Shown here: positions 27,538 to 36,736 of the stretch, piece by piece
Numbering within the stretch: the stretch's first letter is position 1
How the letters are laid out: the number at the start of each line of letters is the position of its first letter
NCBI GenBank assembly: GCA_025355565.1
Contig: JANXZK010000025.1
Coordinates: forward strand, 1-36,898
DNA: 36,898 nucleotides
Direction of reading: 5' to 3'
Source: a bacterium
Lineage (GTDB): Bacteria > Patescibacteriota > Minisyncoccia > Phycocordibacterales > PALSA-1337
The notes under the pieces: model-generated
Database searches by the model: none
Seen by the model: the letters and a program-made list of their open reading frames with translations, nothing else
What the model was told of the DNA's origin: nothing
Program-made: the position numbers and the translations under genes

Positions 27538-29370
27538 TTAGTAATTTCTTTTTGCTGTTGCTTTTGTAGATGCACCAAGTGTTGTACTGAATTGATTGAC
27601 CTGAGTATTGATCTTATCAAAATCATCTTGAGCATCCCAGATCTCGTTTACATCCAAATCTGCGACATTTCGACCATTTCTCATAGTTCCTAATGCATAT
27701 GTTGTGTTATTGTGACCGACATGCGTCCCCTGAAGCCTATCAAGCCTATCTATTTCGTACGTAGTCAGTGCTCTACCTCCTCGTGAGGCGGCCAGGTGTT
27801 TTCTTAGCTCGCTCGTCAATTTATCTTGATCAGTTCTAACTTCAGATAGTCGTGTATTTAGGATTCTGGCGGCAGCTACTCGGTCAGTTCTTCCTATAGT
27901 ATGCATCAGGCCTGTACCAGCGTGAGAACCGATACTTCCAGAAAGCCTATCTGCATATGCAGCTGCACCTTTTGTATCAAGTGTTTTTGCAAAGTCTTCA
28001 CGAGACTTGATCTTTGCGTCAAGATTTTTATTGTAGTTCCCAGCCACACCTCTAGTTCCTTTAAGCATAAGCTCACCAACTTTATAATCACCGGCAAATT
28101 TTTGAAAGGAAGCATTTTGGGCAACCCTACTCGCGACTCTGCCACCAGTATTGTTCCATATCCCTTTTGTTCCATTTGTGACTGCCCCCCTCGCCAACCC
28201 TACCGCTTTTGACCGCAATCCTTTATATGCCTTATCAATGAGACCGTTTGAGCCGCCTGCTACTTTTGCAGCGGCAATCATTGGGACATTCAATAGAACG
28301 ATAATGATTCCAAATCCAACGGTAAGGTTGATGATATTCAACCAAGGATTGTCCGCATTTGCTGAGGCGGTGATCAGTGTGTTTAGTTTGCTTGCTGTAA
28401 CAATGCGTAATGCAACGTATAGAAATGCCAAATATACAGGCAAGAATATGAGTTGAATCTTGAATTGGTCCACCCATTCCTTCGATAGATCATTGAGTTT
28501 AGGCATTCCTTTTGCAGCAATCCATATGGGAGAAAAACCAAGTAGGAATAGTAGTATGGCGATACGCGCGACACAGACCAAGGCGATAATGAGGAAATTT
28601 ATAATAGTCAAGGAAACGACAATTATTCCTGCAACTTGCAAGATGAGTATGTTGATGTTTGCGGAGACCTCGTTTTTTCCTAGGAGGTCAGTGAACTTTA
28701 GCCCTTTGCCGCTCCAGAACGAATTGACCTGCAATGCCCCCATCAGAATGTCTGATATGCCACCACTTGTGAGAAGTCCACCTTTGCCATTTGTACCACC
28801 AGAAATCAATGCAGAGATATTCGTTATATTAGCTTTTCTCGTTGCGTCGTCTTGGGCGGTGTTCGTTGGGGCTATGGCGTTGTAGAATTCCAAGGAGACG
28901 ATATTTGATAGGTCAATTAGTACTCTAGAAAAAAAGAAACTAAAGTTGATGAGAATACCAACGATGATGATGTTTTTAACCAATTCACCATAGCTAGCTG
29001 ATTCTAGACCAAGAATCTTTTGAATCGCTGCGAATAGAATAAAAAATATTAGTAATGTACTAGAAATATCTCTAATAATAGTCCAAACAGTATAGATGAC
29101 CGGAGACTGGTCGATAAATACCCCTAAGTGAGTGGTGAGATACATCCCAACATTCAGTAATGTTCCAGCGGCGCCAAGGAGCCATCCCGCGACCGTCAAT
29201 ACTGCCCATGCGAAAATGGCAAGGAGACCAGTGGCTATAGTAAGTATTCCTCCTGCCAATGCTCCAAGAAGCTCGGTTACCAAACTAGCGTGTGCTGTTG
29301 GTGCAGAAACTCCAAAAACCACGATGAGTGTAAGTATTGTCAGAATTGTGTATCTGGTGAGGTTTTTCAT
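27538..29370 (-). CDS. TrbL/VirB6-like polytopic membrane protein
   Basis: 610 aa, signal sequence and multiple TM segments, then a soluble C-terminal region; position beside PrgI/VirB4. Confidence 0.65.
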   Translation of the reverse strand: MKNLTRYTILTILTLIVVFGVSAPTAHASLVTELLGALAGGILTIATGLLAIFAWAVLTVAGWLLGAAGTLLNVGMYLTTHLGVFIDQSPVIYTVWTIIRDISSTLLIFFILFAAIQKILGLESASYGELVKNIIIVGILINFSFFFSRVLIDLSNIVSLEFYNAIAPTNTAQDDATRKANITNISALISGGTNGKGGLLTSGGISDILMGALQVNSFWSGKGLKFTDLLGKNEVSANINILILQVAGIIVVSLTIINFLIIALVCVARIAILLFLLGFSPIWIAAKGMPKLNDLSKEWVDQFKIQLIFLPVYLAFLYVALRIVTASKLNTLITASANADNPWLNIINLTVGFGIIIVLLNVPMIAAAKVAGGSNGLIDKAYKGLRSKAVGLARGAVTNGTKGIWNNTGGRVASRVAQNASFQKFAGDYKVGELMLKGTRGVAGNYNKNLDAKIKSREDFAKTLDTKGAAAYADRLSGSIGSHAGTGLMHTIGRTDRVAAARILNTRLSEVRTDQDKLTSELRKHLAASRGGRALTTYEIDRLDRLQGTHVGHNNTTYALGTMRNGRNVADLDVNEIWDAQDDFDKINTQVNQFSTTLGASTKATAKRNY

Positions 29371-29442
29371 CTAATGTTTACGGTTCGCTGTGTCCTGTTA
29401 CATTTGCGTCATGGTTGGCGTGGTGAAGTCTCGATGGCCGAT

Positions 29443-31164
29443 CTACATTTCTGTCGAGCTCGCGATAGATAGGCCGCACTGGAGTTGGTAACTCATAGCC
29501 GATGAGTTCCAAGAATTGACCACCTGTGGAGCCTTGGTCAGGTTGCTGTTGGCGTTCGATAGGTCCGTCAATGTGACTAGATAATTATTCCCCACGATCT
29601 GGCTATAAATACTGCCGGCACTCTGCACGTCATTTGCTTGCACTGCTGCCTGTAGACTGTTTATCGCCTCCAGTCGCGCATCGGCATCTTCGGCCACTTT
29701 CTGTGACTCATCAACCACTGGAGTCACTGATTCATCCATGAACACTTGGATAGCACCTACTACTTCCTGGCTTCCATTGCCGTTGTTTATGCAATCATTT
29801 TGCATACTAGCGATGAGTTGTTGTTCTGTCTGGAGCAGTGTAAATGTTTGATTGGTGAAATATTTGTAGTCGATCGCTGGTCTCAGGTATTGACTGGTAC
29901 TACTAGCCATCTCTTTCATTGTGGCTTTGGTATTGACCTGGTTCGCCTGTGTCGTTTGGGTGGACAATTGACTCAAGATCGAAGATCTCTGCCCGCTACG
30001 CGTCGTACTAACCGTACTCAATCCTTCCTTGAGTACGGTCGTCATCAATTTTTGGAAGAGGGCACCGACGATCTCGTTTATCGAATGTGCCGCGTTCAAT
30101 CTATCAGCACCTGCTCCGAGTTGCTTGTTTAATGCGCTAACGATCACTGAACCAGGTGTAACCACGGAACACTTCTGTCCATTCATTTCTGCCTCATCAG
30201 GCTCACATTTTGTATATGAGAGGAAACCGTTGCCACGATTCAGATCATTGTTCGTCTGTTCTCTTTTTGCGGCGATAGATTGCTGTAGGTCGCTGCGTGC
30301 CATGAGGTATGAACCGACGGGATTGTTTTGGGGACTAGTCGTCAATGCGAGGAAACCGAGCCAGCCACCTTCTTTGGTAAATGTGTCGCTCACAACCTGT
30401 CCAGCTGTGTTTGCGCTGACGCCATTTACACTCAAACCATTTGCGTTGTTGAGCACACTACCATTCATCAAGCCCCCGAGAGTTGTTCCGTTAGGACTAG
30501 TTCCGACAGAGACACTAGCGTGAGCGTTCGACGCATTGTTTATGATAGATTGGAGTGTACATGTATATCTTTTTTTGTATACAGTATCGGCTTGGTTCAT
30601 TGCCAATGAAAGTTTAATATCGAGCCCGAAGTTGCCGCAAAGCATTTTTAGTGGACCACTGGTGGCTAGGAATTCGTTAGCGATATCATTTGCCTGATTC
30701 GCGAAGAAACTACCAGGATCGGATATGAATGAAGGAGGTCTCTTGCCATCACCATTTATCCAATTTACTATCTCAGTCGTCATGCCCTGCAATATGTCAC
30801 CAGCGAGAGACCAGACTAGACCATCCAGTGTACATGCTTGTGTCTTTTTGAACTCGGTATTTTTGCTAGTCTCCTCGGTATATTTGTGGGTATCCTTATC
30901 AGAAACTGGAACAGCACTTGAGCCACCTATTATACCACCAGTTATACCACCTGTTAAGCCACCTGTTACGCCACCTAACATGCCACCGAGACTACTGGTC
31001 AACCCACCCAATATCCCTCCAAGTTTACATGTCACCCATCCTCCAAGCGCACCCCCAGCGACGCTCCCGAGCTGAGCGTTCGCTAGTGATGGTGAGAATA
31101 GGTTTGAGATCATCACGATCCCGATCACTGCAGGAAATATTTTTGTTAAAATGGATTTGTTCAT
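29443..31164 (-). CDS. Secreted protein with glycine-zipper segment, T4SS-like block
   Basis: Signal peptide; GGILGGLTSSLGGMLGGVTGGLTGGITGGIIGG; paired cysteines (CKL, QACTLD, KMLCGN, YTCTLQ). Confidence 0.5.
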   Translation of the reverse strand: MNKSILTKIFPAVIGIVMISNLFSPSLANAQLGSVAGGALGGWVTCKLGGILGGLTSSLGGMLGGVTGGLTGGITGGIIGGSSAVPVSDKDTHKYTEETSKNTEFKKTQACTLDGLVWSLAGDILQGMTTEIVNWINGDGKRPPSFISDPGSFFANQANDIANEFLATSGPLKMLCGNFGLDIKLSLAMNQADTVYKKRYTCTLQSIINNASNAHASVSVGTSPNGTTLGGLMNGSVLNNANGLSVNGVSANTAGQVVSDTFTKEGGWLGFLALTTSPQNNPVGSYLMARSDLQQSIAAKREQTNNDLNRGNGFLSYTKCEPDEAEMNGQKCSVVTPGSVIVSALNKQLGAGADRLNAAHSINEIVGALFQKLMTTVLKEGLSTVSTTRSGQRSSILSQLSTQTTQANQVNTKATMKEMASSTSQYLRPAIDYKYFTNQTFTLLQTEQQLIASMQNDCINNGNGSQEVVGAIQVFMDESVTPVVDESQKVAEDADARLEAINSLQAAVQANDVQSAGSIYSQIVGNNYLVTLTDLSNANSNLTKAPQVVNSWNSSAMSYQLQCGLSIASSTEM

Positions 31165-31196
31165 GTGACTATTGATGATATTATTAAAATTCTGGG

Positions 31197-32093
31197 CTAG
31201 CTATTGCTGAGCATCACATCGACGAATGTGCCATCGAAGGTAAATGTCCCACCACGAGATTCGATGTACTTTCTCATGTTTTGGAGAGACTCGATGATCT
31301 GCTTGATTCCGTCCAAGTAGTTATTTGCTCCAACCATGGCTGCTAGAGGGTCAGTTTTCGCGGCACGCAATGACTCGGCGACGAACTTCATCGCACTGAA
31401 ACCATTTATGAGTTCTAACATATCTTTGCTAATAACTGACGGCGTTCGTATCTTCCGGAGGCTATCGATGATCGTTGTGTAATTCCTTATGATCGGGTCG
31501 ATCTGTTTCAGTACCTCGGGATCTCTGTTCTCCAGGTATTGTCTAGTGATGAGGGCCTCGTTCTTCGTGATCTTGTATAGAGACAGGCTACCGGCGACTG
31601 CTGACTTGAATACGGTCAAAGTTACGTCATCAGATTTCGGTGTCGCATTGATATCGCTCGGAGTGTACACCGTCGGCGTTTTATAGCTGAGAGCAGAAGA
31701 AATAATCTTTTTCGTCGCATTATCTACTGATGTCTTATCGCCGTCGAGCCCGGCATTTTGTAAAGCCATGTAACTGGTCAATGCCGCTTTCCCCAGATAT
31801 GCCGTCATAGTGTCTTCATTTGACGTATCTGTAGATGGTGGAGATTTTGTAACAGCCGCGCCAGCTGTCGTCACGTCACCGGTTATGAAAGATTTTTTCC
31901 AATCAATGCTCGATGAAGCTGTGTTGTCGGCGGAGCTATCATCGGAGTTGTTGGCTGCGGATATCGCCCCGAGAGTTGTGTCATTTGTCGTCGAACCCGC
32001 CCCTTGTCTAGTCGTGAATAATGCCACTGCCACTGCGGCGATGCAGATAACTGAAACGAACACGGTTTGTGAACGAGGATGGGCAAAAGCCAT
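31197..32093 (-). CDS. Membrane-anchored extracytoplasmic protein, function unknown
   Basis: N-terminal TM (TVFVSVICIAAVAVALFTT), 298 aa. Confidence 0.45.
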   Translation of the reverse strand: MAFAHPRSQTVFVSVICIAAVAVALFTTRQGAGSTTNDTTLGAISAANNSDDSSADNTASSSIDWKKSFITGDVTTAGAAVTKSPPSTDTSNEDTMTAYLGKAALTSYMALQNAGLDGDKTSVDNATKKIISSALSYKTPTVYTPSDINATPKSDDVTLTVFKSAVAGSLSLYKITKNEALITRQYLENRDPEVLKQIDPIIRNYTTIIDSLRKIRTPSVISKDMLELINGFSAMKFVAESLRAAKTDPLAAMVGANNYLDGIKQIIESLQNMRKYIESRGGTFTFDGTFVDVMLSNS

Positions 32094-32100
32094 GGGCTAA

Positions 32101-32631
32101 TTATAGCAAGGAATCCCTAGATTTCTCATTCTTTTTGGGGATAACGAGAAGATCATTTTTCTGTACTTGAGTGATGACGTGTGACATCTCACTGGCCCCA
32201 GGCAAAGTCTTTAACATGGCCATGAGATTGTCTGCATCGAAGTTGTATGAAGTGCCTGTTAGTAGAAATATTCCCTCGGGCGTGTCGCCACTGCTTCCGG
32301 CACAATCATCGGCAATATCTAAACAGATGGCGAAAGGAACCAGAGTTGTCAGGAAGTAGCCACTAGAGGTAAAAACGTTGTAGTTTGCATAAAGTTGGGT
32401 GATTCCGGCTTGGTACATATAAACATGGTCCTGGTTGTCGACGTAGCTTTTGACTTTGATAGTCAGTCCACCAGTACAAGAACATGTTGCGTCTATTCCC
32501 TTTAGATCTCCACCATCGAATGAAGCTCCATATGCGAACGTGTGTAGTGGTAAAGCGGTGAGTGTGACCATTGAAACAACTGCCGCCAGTCCGATCAGAT
32601 GTTTATTTATGTTGTTTTGAATAGTTTGCAT
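32101..32631 (-). CDS. Small secreted protein, function unknown
   Basis: 176 aa with N-terminal hydrophobic segment; ATCSCTGGLTIKVKSY motif. Confidence 0.45.
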   Translation of the reverse strand: MQTIQNNINKHLIGLAAVVSMVTLTALPLHTFAYGASFDGGDLKGIDATCSCTGGLTIKVKSYVDNQDHVYMYQAGITQLYANYNVFTSSGYFLTTLVPFAICLDIADDCAGSSGDTPEGIFLLTGTSYNFDADNLMAMLKTLPGASEMSHVITQVQKNDLLVIPKKNEKSRDSLL

Positions 32632-32642
32632 AGTTCGGTTTA

Positions 32643-33830
32643 TTATTTGGTAATAAAGAAGTAGCCGTAGTTGCTACTTAGGCCAGAGGAATTTTTCACG
32701 CCAAATGAGACGGTGAACTGATTTACGGATGTATTACTGAAGAACATCGACGCGTTTGGCAGATCATTAACGTTAAAAGTTAAGGTTTTGCCGTCTGAAG
32801 AATTCAGGTTTCTGAGGGTGCCGAGTGTCGAATGGATCGTGTTGTTGGAGGTGTCGAGCCTGGTTGCGGTTACCTTGATGACTGCGTTGCGGCTGGCGCT
32901 ATTTGGCGTTACGGAAAGTATTTCCGGCCTGGAATCGGTTGTGGCGCCTATGGTGAACTTGAATGGAGAAGAGGTTTTGGATGAACCACGGCTATTCGTG
33001 ACCCAGAGGTCATAAGTCCCATATGAGATTTCTGGTACAACCAGACGAATGTCGGAACTCGAGATGGAGACGGTCGGAGCGGTCGTTGCCCCTATATGGA
33101 CGATGCTATCAGGATCGAATCCGTACCCCGTGATCGATAGTGTGTCCCCTGGCTTGATCTGCAAGTTTGAAACCCCAAATATTAGGAGATCTCTAGGCGA
33201 AACGGCCATAAAAGCGTTGCGTGCTGAGATGGTGCCGAGAGAGGTTGGTGATGAAATTGGGGCGTATGGTCTTACTGATGGTCTCGTTGCGGTTGTGGTG
33301 GAGGTTGTTGCTGGTTGGTTGTTTCTCGGAACAGTCGTTTGTGGATTCGTTGCTGGATTTGTAGGACTAGTTGACGTCGAAGTGATTGCCGGAACAATCC
33401 GTGGAACGAGATTTGGACTGGTCGACACGGAGACGCCCGGAGTCGTTGATTTTTGAATCGAATTTAATTTAGCTATCGTCAATGGGCCAACAAACCCCGT
33501 GCCTCTAGCCAAACTGGCCGGAACTAGCACGTCTTTGTAGTATTTTTCTTGGAACTTGATGACAGCGACTGCAGTTCTATTGCCAAAATATGTCGTTTCA
33601 TTCCCCGGAGAGCCTACTCCAAAGGTTGCGATCTTCGTGGATGGATCAGAATTTAGTAATTTCTGCAATTGCGAGACATCTAGGCCAGACATTCCTCGTG
33701 ACAGATTTCTGTAAAAAGTATATGACGCCGCCGCATGAGATATTTGCCATTGCGTCAGTAAGAAACCACAAATAATCAGGGTTATTATAGTGACAAAATA
33801 TTGTCTGCTAGATTTAGCATTCGATCTCAC
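32643..33830 (-). CDS. Peptidoglycan-binding + IPT/TIG-domain secreted protein
   Basis: LSRGMSGLDVSQLQKLLNSD...TAVAVIKFQEKY (PG_binding_1-like); LQIKPGDTLSITGYGFDPDSIVHIG...YDLWVTNSRGSSKTSSPFKFTI (IPT/TIG-like). Confidence 0.65.
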   Translation of the reverse strand: MRSNAKSSRQYFVTIITLIICGFLLTQWQISHAAASYTFYRNLSRGMSGLDVSQLQKLLNSDPSTKIATFGVGSPGNETTYFGNRTAVAVIKFQEKYYKDVLVPASLARGTGFVGPLTIAKLNSIQKSTTPGVSVSTSPNLVPRIVPAITSTSTSPTNPATNPQTTVPRNNQPATTSTTTATRPSVRPYAPISSPTSLGTISARNAFMAVSPRDLLIFGVSNLQIKPGDTLSITGYGFDPDSIVHIGATTAPTVSISSSDIRLVVPEISYGTYDLWVTNSRGSSKTSSPFKFTIGATTDSRPEILSVTPNSASRNAVIKVTATRLDTSNNTIHSTLGTLRNLNSSDGKTLTFNVNDLPNASMFFSNTSVNQFTVSFGVKNSSGLSSNYGYFFITK

Positions 33831-34704
33831 CTACAGATTGTATCATGAATCTTGAAGCCAGCGATATCCACTGATCTACTGACAGATCTTCTGCTCGAGT
33901 TTTCGGGTCAAAACCTAGATCAACCCAGATCGTGGCGAGTTTTTGTTGGTCGACATGAACACTTTTTTTTGGATCCTTAGTGATACTGACAGATTCCAGG
34001 TTTCTGATCAGGAACTTTCTCTTGTGTGCAAAACCAGCATGTACGATGTCAAAAAAGTCTGATATTTCAACGTTATTTGCGATAAATTTTTTGTTAGATA
34101 TGTCGGTGATGGATAATATGGCTGAGTCAACAGTTGGTGCCGGCGTGAATGCTCCGCGTGGAACCTTCGCTATGAGTTTTGGAGTACCGAAGGCTTTTAC
34201 TGAAATCGATAGAATACTTTCTTTGCCATCATTGTTTCCCTTACTATTCGCAATCGATGTGCCCGAGATGATCCTTTCTGCAACTTCTCTTTGTACCAAC
34301 AAAACCATACGGTTAGGTCTCGGTTCCTGCTCCAAGAATTTCTCCAAAATAGCACCAGTGATGTAATACGGAATATTTGCGACGATGGAGTATCCTCCAT
34401 CGAGAATCGTAAATCGTTCATTGAACGTTTCATCTAGCACATCCCCTTCTATCACATTCAATTGGCCACTATGACTGGCGACTTCGAATTTTGTCTGGAG
34501 CAACCCTATTGCTCTGACATCTTTTTCAATGGCGATGACTTTTACGCCAGTCTCAAGTAAAGCCTCTGTGAGGACCCCAGTTCCTGGACCTATTTCGAGT
34601 ACCATCTCCCCTTTTTGGAGCGAGGCAGTTTCGATGATCTGGTCCAAAACATGTTTTGAGTTCAAGAAATGCTGGCCTAGTGATTTTTTTGCGTATAGCT
34701 CCAT
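33814..34704 (-). CDS. rsmA: 16S rRNA dimethyladenosine transferase RsmA (KsgA)
   Basis: KKSLGQHFLNSKHVLDQIIETASLQKGEMVLEIGPGTGVLTEALL; IVANIPYYITGAILEKFL; FAHKRKFLIRNL. Confidence 0.95.
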   Translation of the reverse strand: MELYAKKSLGQHFLNSKHVLDQIIETASLQKGEMVLEIGPGTGVLTEALLETGVKVIAIEKDVRAIGLLQTKFEVASHSGQLNVIEGDVLDETFNERFTILDGGYSIVANIPYYITGAILEKFLEQEPRPNRMVLLVQREVAERIISGTSIANSKGNNDGKESILSISVKAFGTPKLIAKVPRGAFTPAPTVDSAILSITDISNKKFIANNVEISDFFDIVHAGFAHKRKFLIRNLESVSITKDPKKSVHVDQQKLATIWVDLGFDPKTRAEDLSVDQWISLASRFMIQSVGEIEC

Positions 34705-34725
34705 GGTTGTTGATGTTACAGTTAA

Positions 34726-36693
34726 TCAAAAATCGATAAACAACGCCTTAGCACCGCTCGGTTTTGTCGGTTTATAGTCCTCGATCAATCTGGTTTCGAT
34801 ATCGGTGATAAACTCGGACGGGTTACTGATCCGTTGTGCGCCGAAGATCGTTCGGAGGATCGTATAGGATAGGTAGACTTTCTTTCTCGCTCGAGTCAAG
34901 GCCACATAGAACAGCCGTCTCTCCTCTTCCTCTTCTGATTTGCTGATGTCGCCGTCATCCATGTGTTTGAATGGGAACAGATCCTGTTCCATGCCGGCAA
35001 TGAAGACATAGTCGAATTCTAGTCCTTTGGCGGCGTGGACGGTCATCAGTTTGACCGCATCCTCATCTTTCACGAGGTCATCTTGGTCGCTAGCTAGGGC
35101 AGCGTTAGAGAGTAATGACTCTATTCCCTCTTCGGGCGTCAGGTGATCGTATTGCGTCGCGACGGACACGAGCTCACGTATGTTGAGGAGTCTTTCCTCG
35201 TCTTCGGGGTCACCAGTCCTCAATGAATGTTCAATGCCGGACTCTCGGATGACGAACTTCACTGATTCTCCAGGTTTCTTTGTTGTGATCTCGGCCTTGA
35301 TATCATCCAGAAGCTTGTAGAAGTTATCTAATTTGATCTTCATTCCCACAGGCAAGAGATGAGCAGCGTCGGACATGATCTTCGCAATCGTCGCCTTACC
35401 TATACCCCTTGTCGGCACATTGATCACTCGGCCGATATCTGACCAGGAGTCTCTATTCAATGAGGCACGTATATATGAAAGGACGTCTTTGATCTCTTTT
35501 CTCTCGAAGAAACGCACCCCGACGAGCTGGTAAGGGATATTTTTCTTTAGGAATGATTCTTCCAGGACGCGCGATTGGAAATTCGTTCGATACAATACGG
35601 CTATGTTGCGGGGCGAAACGCCTGATGAACCTCCTTGGGATCCACCAGCGATCAGACTCTTTGATATGTCTGCTATCGTCCTCGCCTCGTCTATCTCGGT
35701 GTATGAGACTATGAGAGAGATCTTCTCACCGGTGTCGTTGTCTGTATACAGGGTCTTCTTTTTTCGGAGAGTGTTCTTTTCTATGACATTGTTTGCCGCT
35801 TCAAGGATGTTTTTGGTCGAACGGTAGTTCTTCTCTAGTGTGATGACTGTTGCCTCAGTATAATCCTTCTCAAAGTTTAGGATATTCTCTATCGTCGCAC
35901 CTCTCCAGCTATAGATATTCTGGTCCGCATCTCCAACGACGCAGATATTCCTATGACTTTCGGCCAGAAGTTCGACGATCATGTACTGTATCTTGTTGGT
36001 GTCCTGATATTCGTCGACATGAACATATTTCCATAAGTCCGCATAGTGTTTCTTGACTTGTGGGTACTTGCTGAGTAACAGCGCTGTTTTTGCCAAGAGG
36101 TCGTCGAAGTCGAGAGCCTTTTCTTTCGCCATGATCGCTTCATATTTCTCCCAGATCTGCGCGACAACTTCTTCGGTATAACCTTTTGCGTGATCGAGAT
36201 ACGCGAGCCTGTCTATCGCATCACCTTTCGCTCTGGAGATCATATTGAGCATCACTCCGGCATTGAACTTTTTTGGGTCTACACTGCACTCAGTCATCGC
36301 TTCCTTGATCGCTCGGCGCGAATCTGACCGATCGAATATGGTGAAATGCCTAGTTAGACCCAGTAGTGCCGCATTTTCGCGAATTATATGCACACCCAAC
36401 GCATGAAAAGTGCTTACGAAAGGCTTCTCTGTACCGGAATATGAGTTTGAAATTGGCAGATTTAGCCCTTTGTCCTCCTTGATGAGAGTCAGTACCCTCT
36501 CACGCATCTCTTTGGCGGCCTTATTGGTAAAAGTTATAGCTAAAATAGAATGAGGAGTTGCACCGCTCTTTATGAGGTGCAGTATCCTATGGGTGATGAC
36601 ACGTGTCTTCCCAGAGCCGGCGCCGGCGATGATGAGGACTGGTCCATCCGTAGTCTCCACTGCTCTCTGTTGGGCGTCGTTTAGTGATGTCAT
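34726..36693 (-). CDS. UvrD/PcrA-family DNA helicase
   Basis: LNDAQQRAVETTDGPVLIIAGAGSGKTRVITHRI, VDEYQDTNKIQY, VVGDADQNIYSWRGA, LMTVHAAKGLEFDYVFIAGMEQDLFP, RRLFYVALTRAR. Confidence 0.96.
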   Translation of the reverse strand: MTSLNDAQQRAVETTDGPVLIIAGAGSGKTRVITHRILHLIKSGATPHSILAITFTNKAAKEMRERVLTLIKEDKGLNLPISNSYSGTEKPFVSTFHALGVHIIRENAALLGLTRHFTIFDRSDSRRAIKEAMTECSVDPKKFNAGVMLNMISRAKGDAIDRLAYLDHAKGYTEEVVAQIWEKYEAIMAKEKALDFDDLLAKTALLLSKYPQVKKHYADLWKYVHVDEYQDTNKIQYMIVELLAESHRNICVVGDADQNIYSWRGATIENILNFEKDYTEATVITLEKNYRSTKNILEAANNVIEKNTLRKKKTLYTDNDTGEKISLIVSYTEIDEARTIADISKSLIAGGSQGGSSGVSPRNIAVLYRTNFQSRVLEESFLKKNIPYQLVGVRFFERKEIKDVLSYIRASLNRDSWSDIGRVINVPTRGIGKATIAKIMSDAAHLLPVGMKIKLDNFYKLLDDIKAEITTKKPGESVKFVIRESGIEHSLRTGDPEDEERLLNIRELVSVATQYDHLTPEEGIESLLSNAALASDQDDLVKDEDAVKLMTVHAAKGLEFDYVFIAGMEQDLFPFKHMDDGDISKSEEEEERRLFYVALTRARKKVYLSYTILRTIFGAQRISNPSEFITDIETRLIEDYKPTKPSGAKALFIDF

Positions 36694-36736
36694 GAGGACA
36701 GTTTACAGTGCAATGTGTAAAGTTCAAAGCTTTTTA

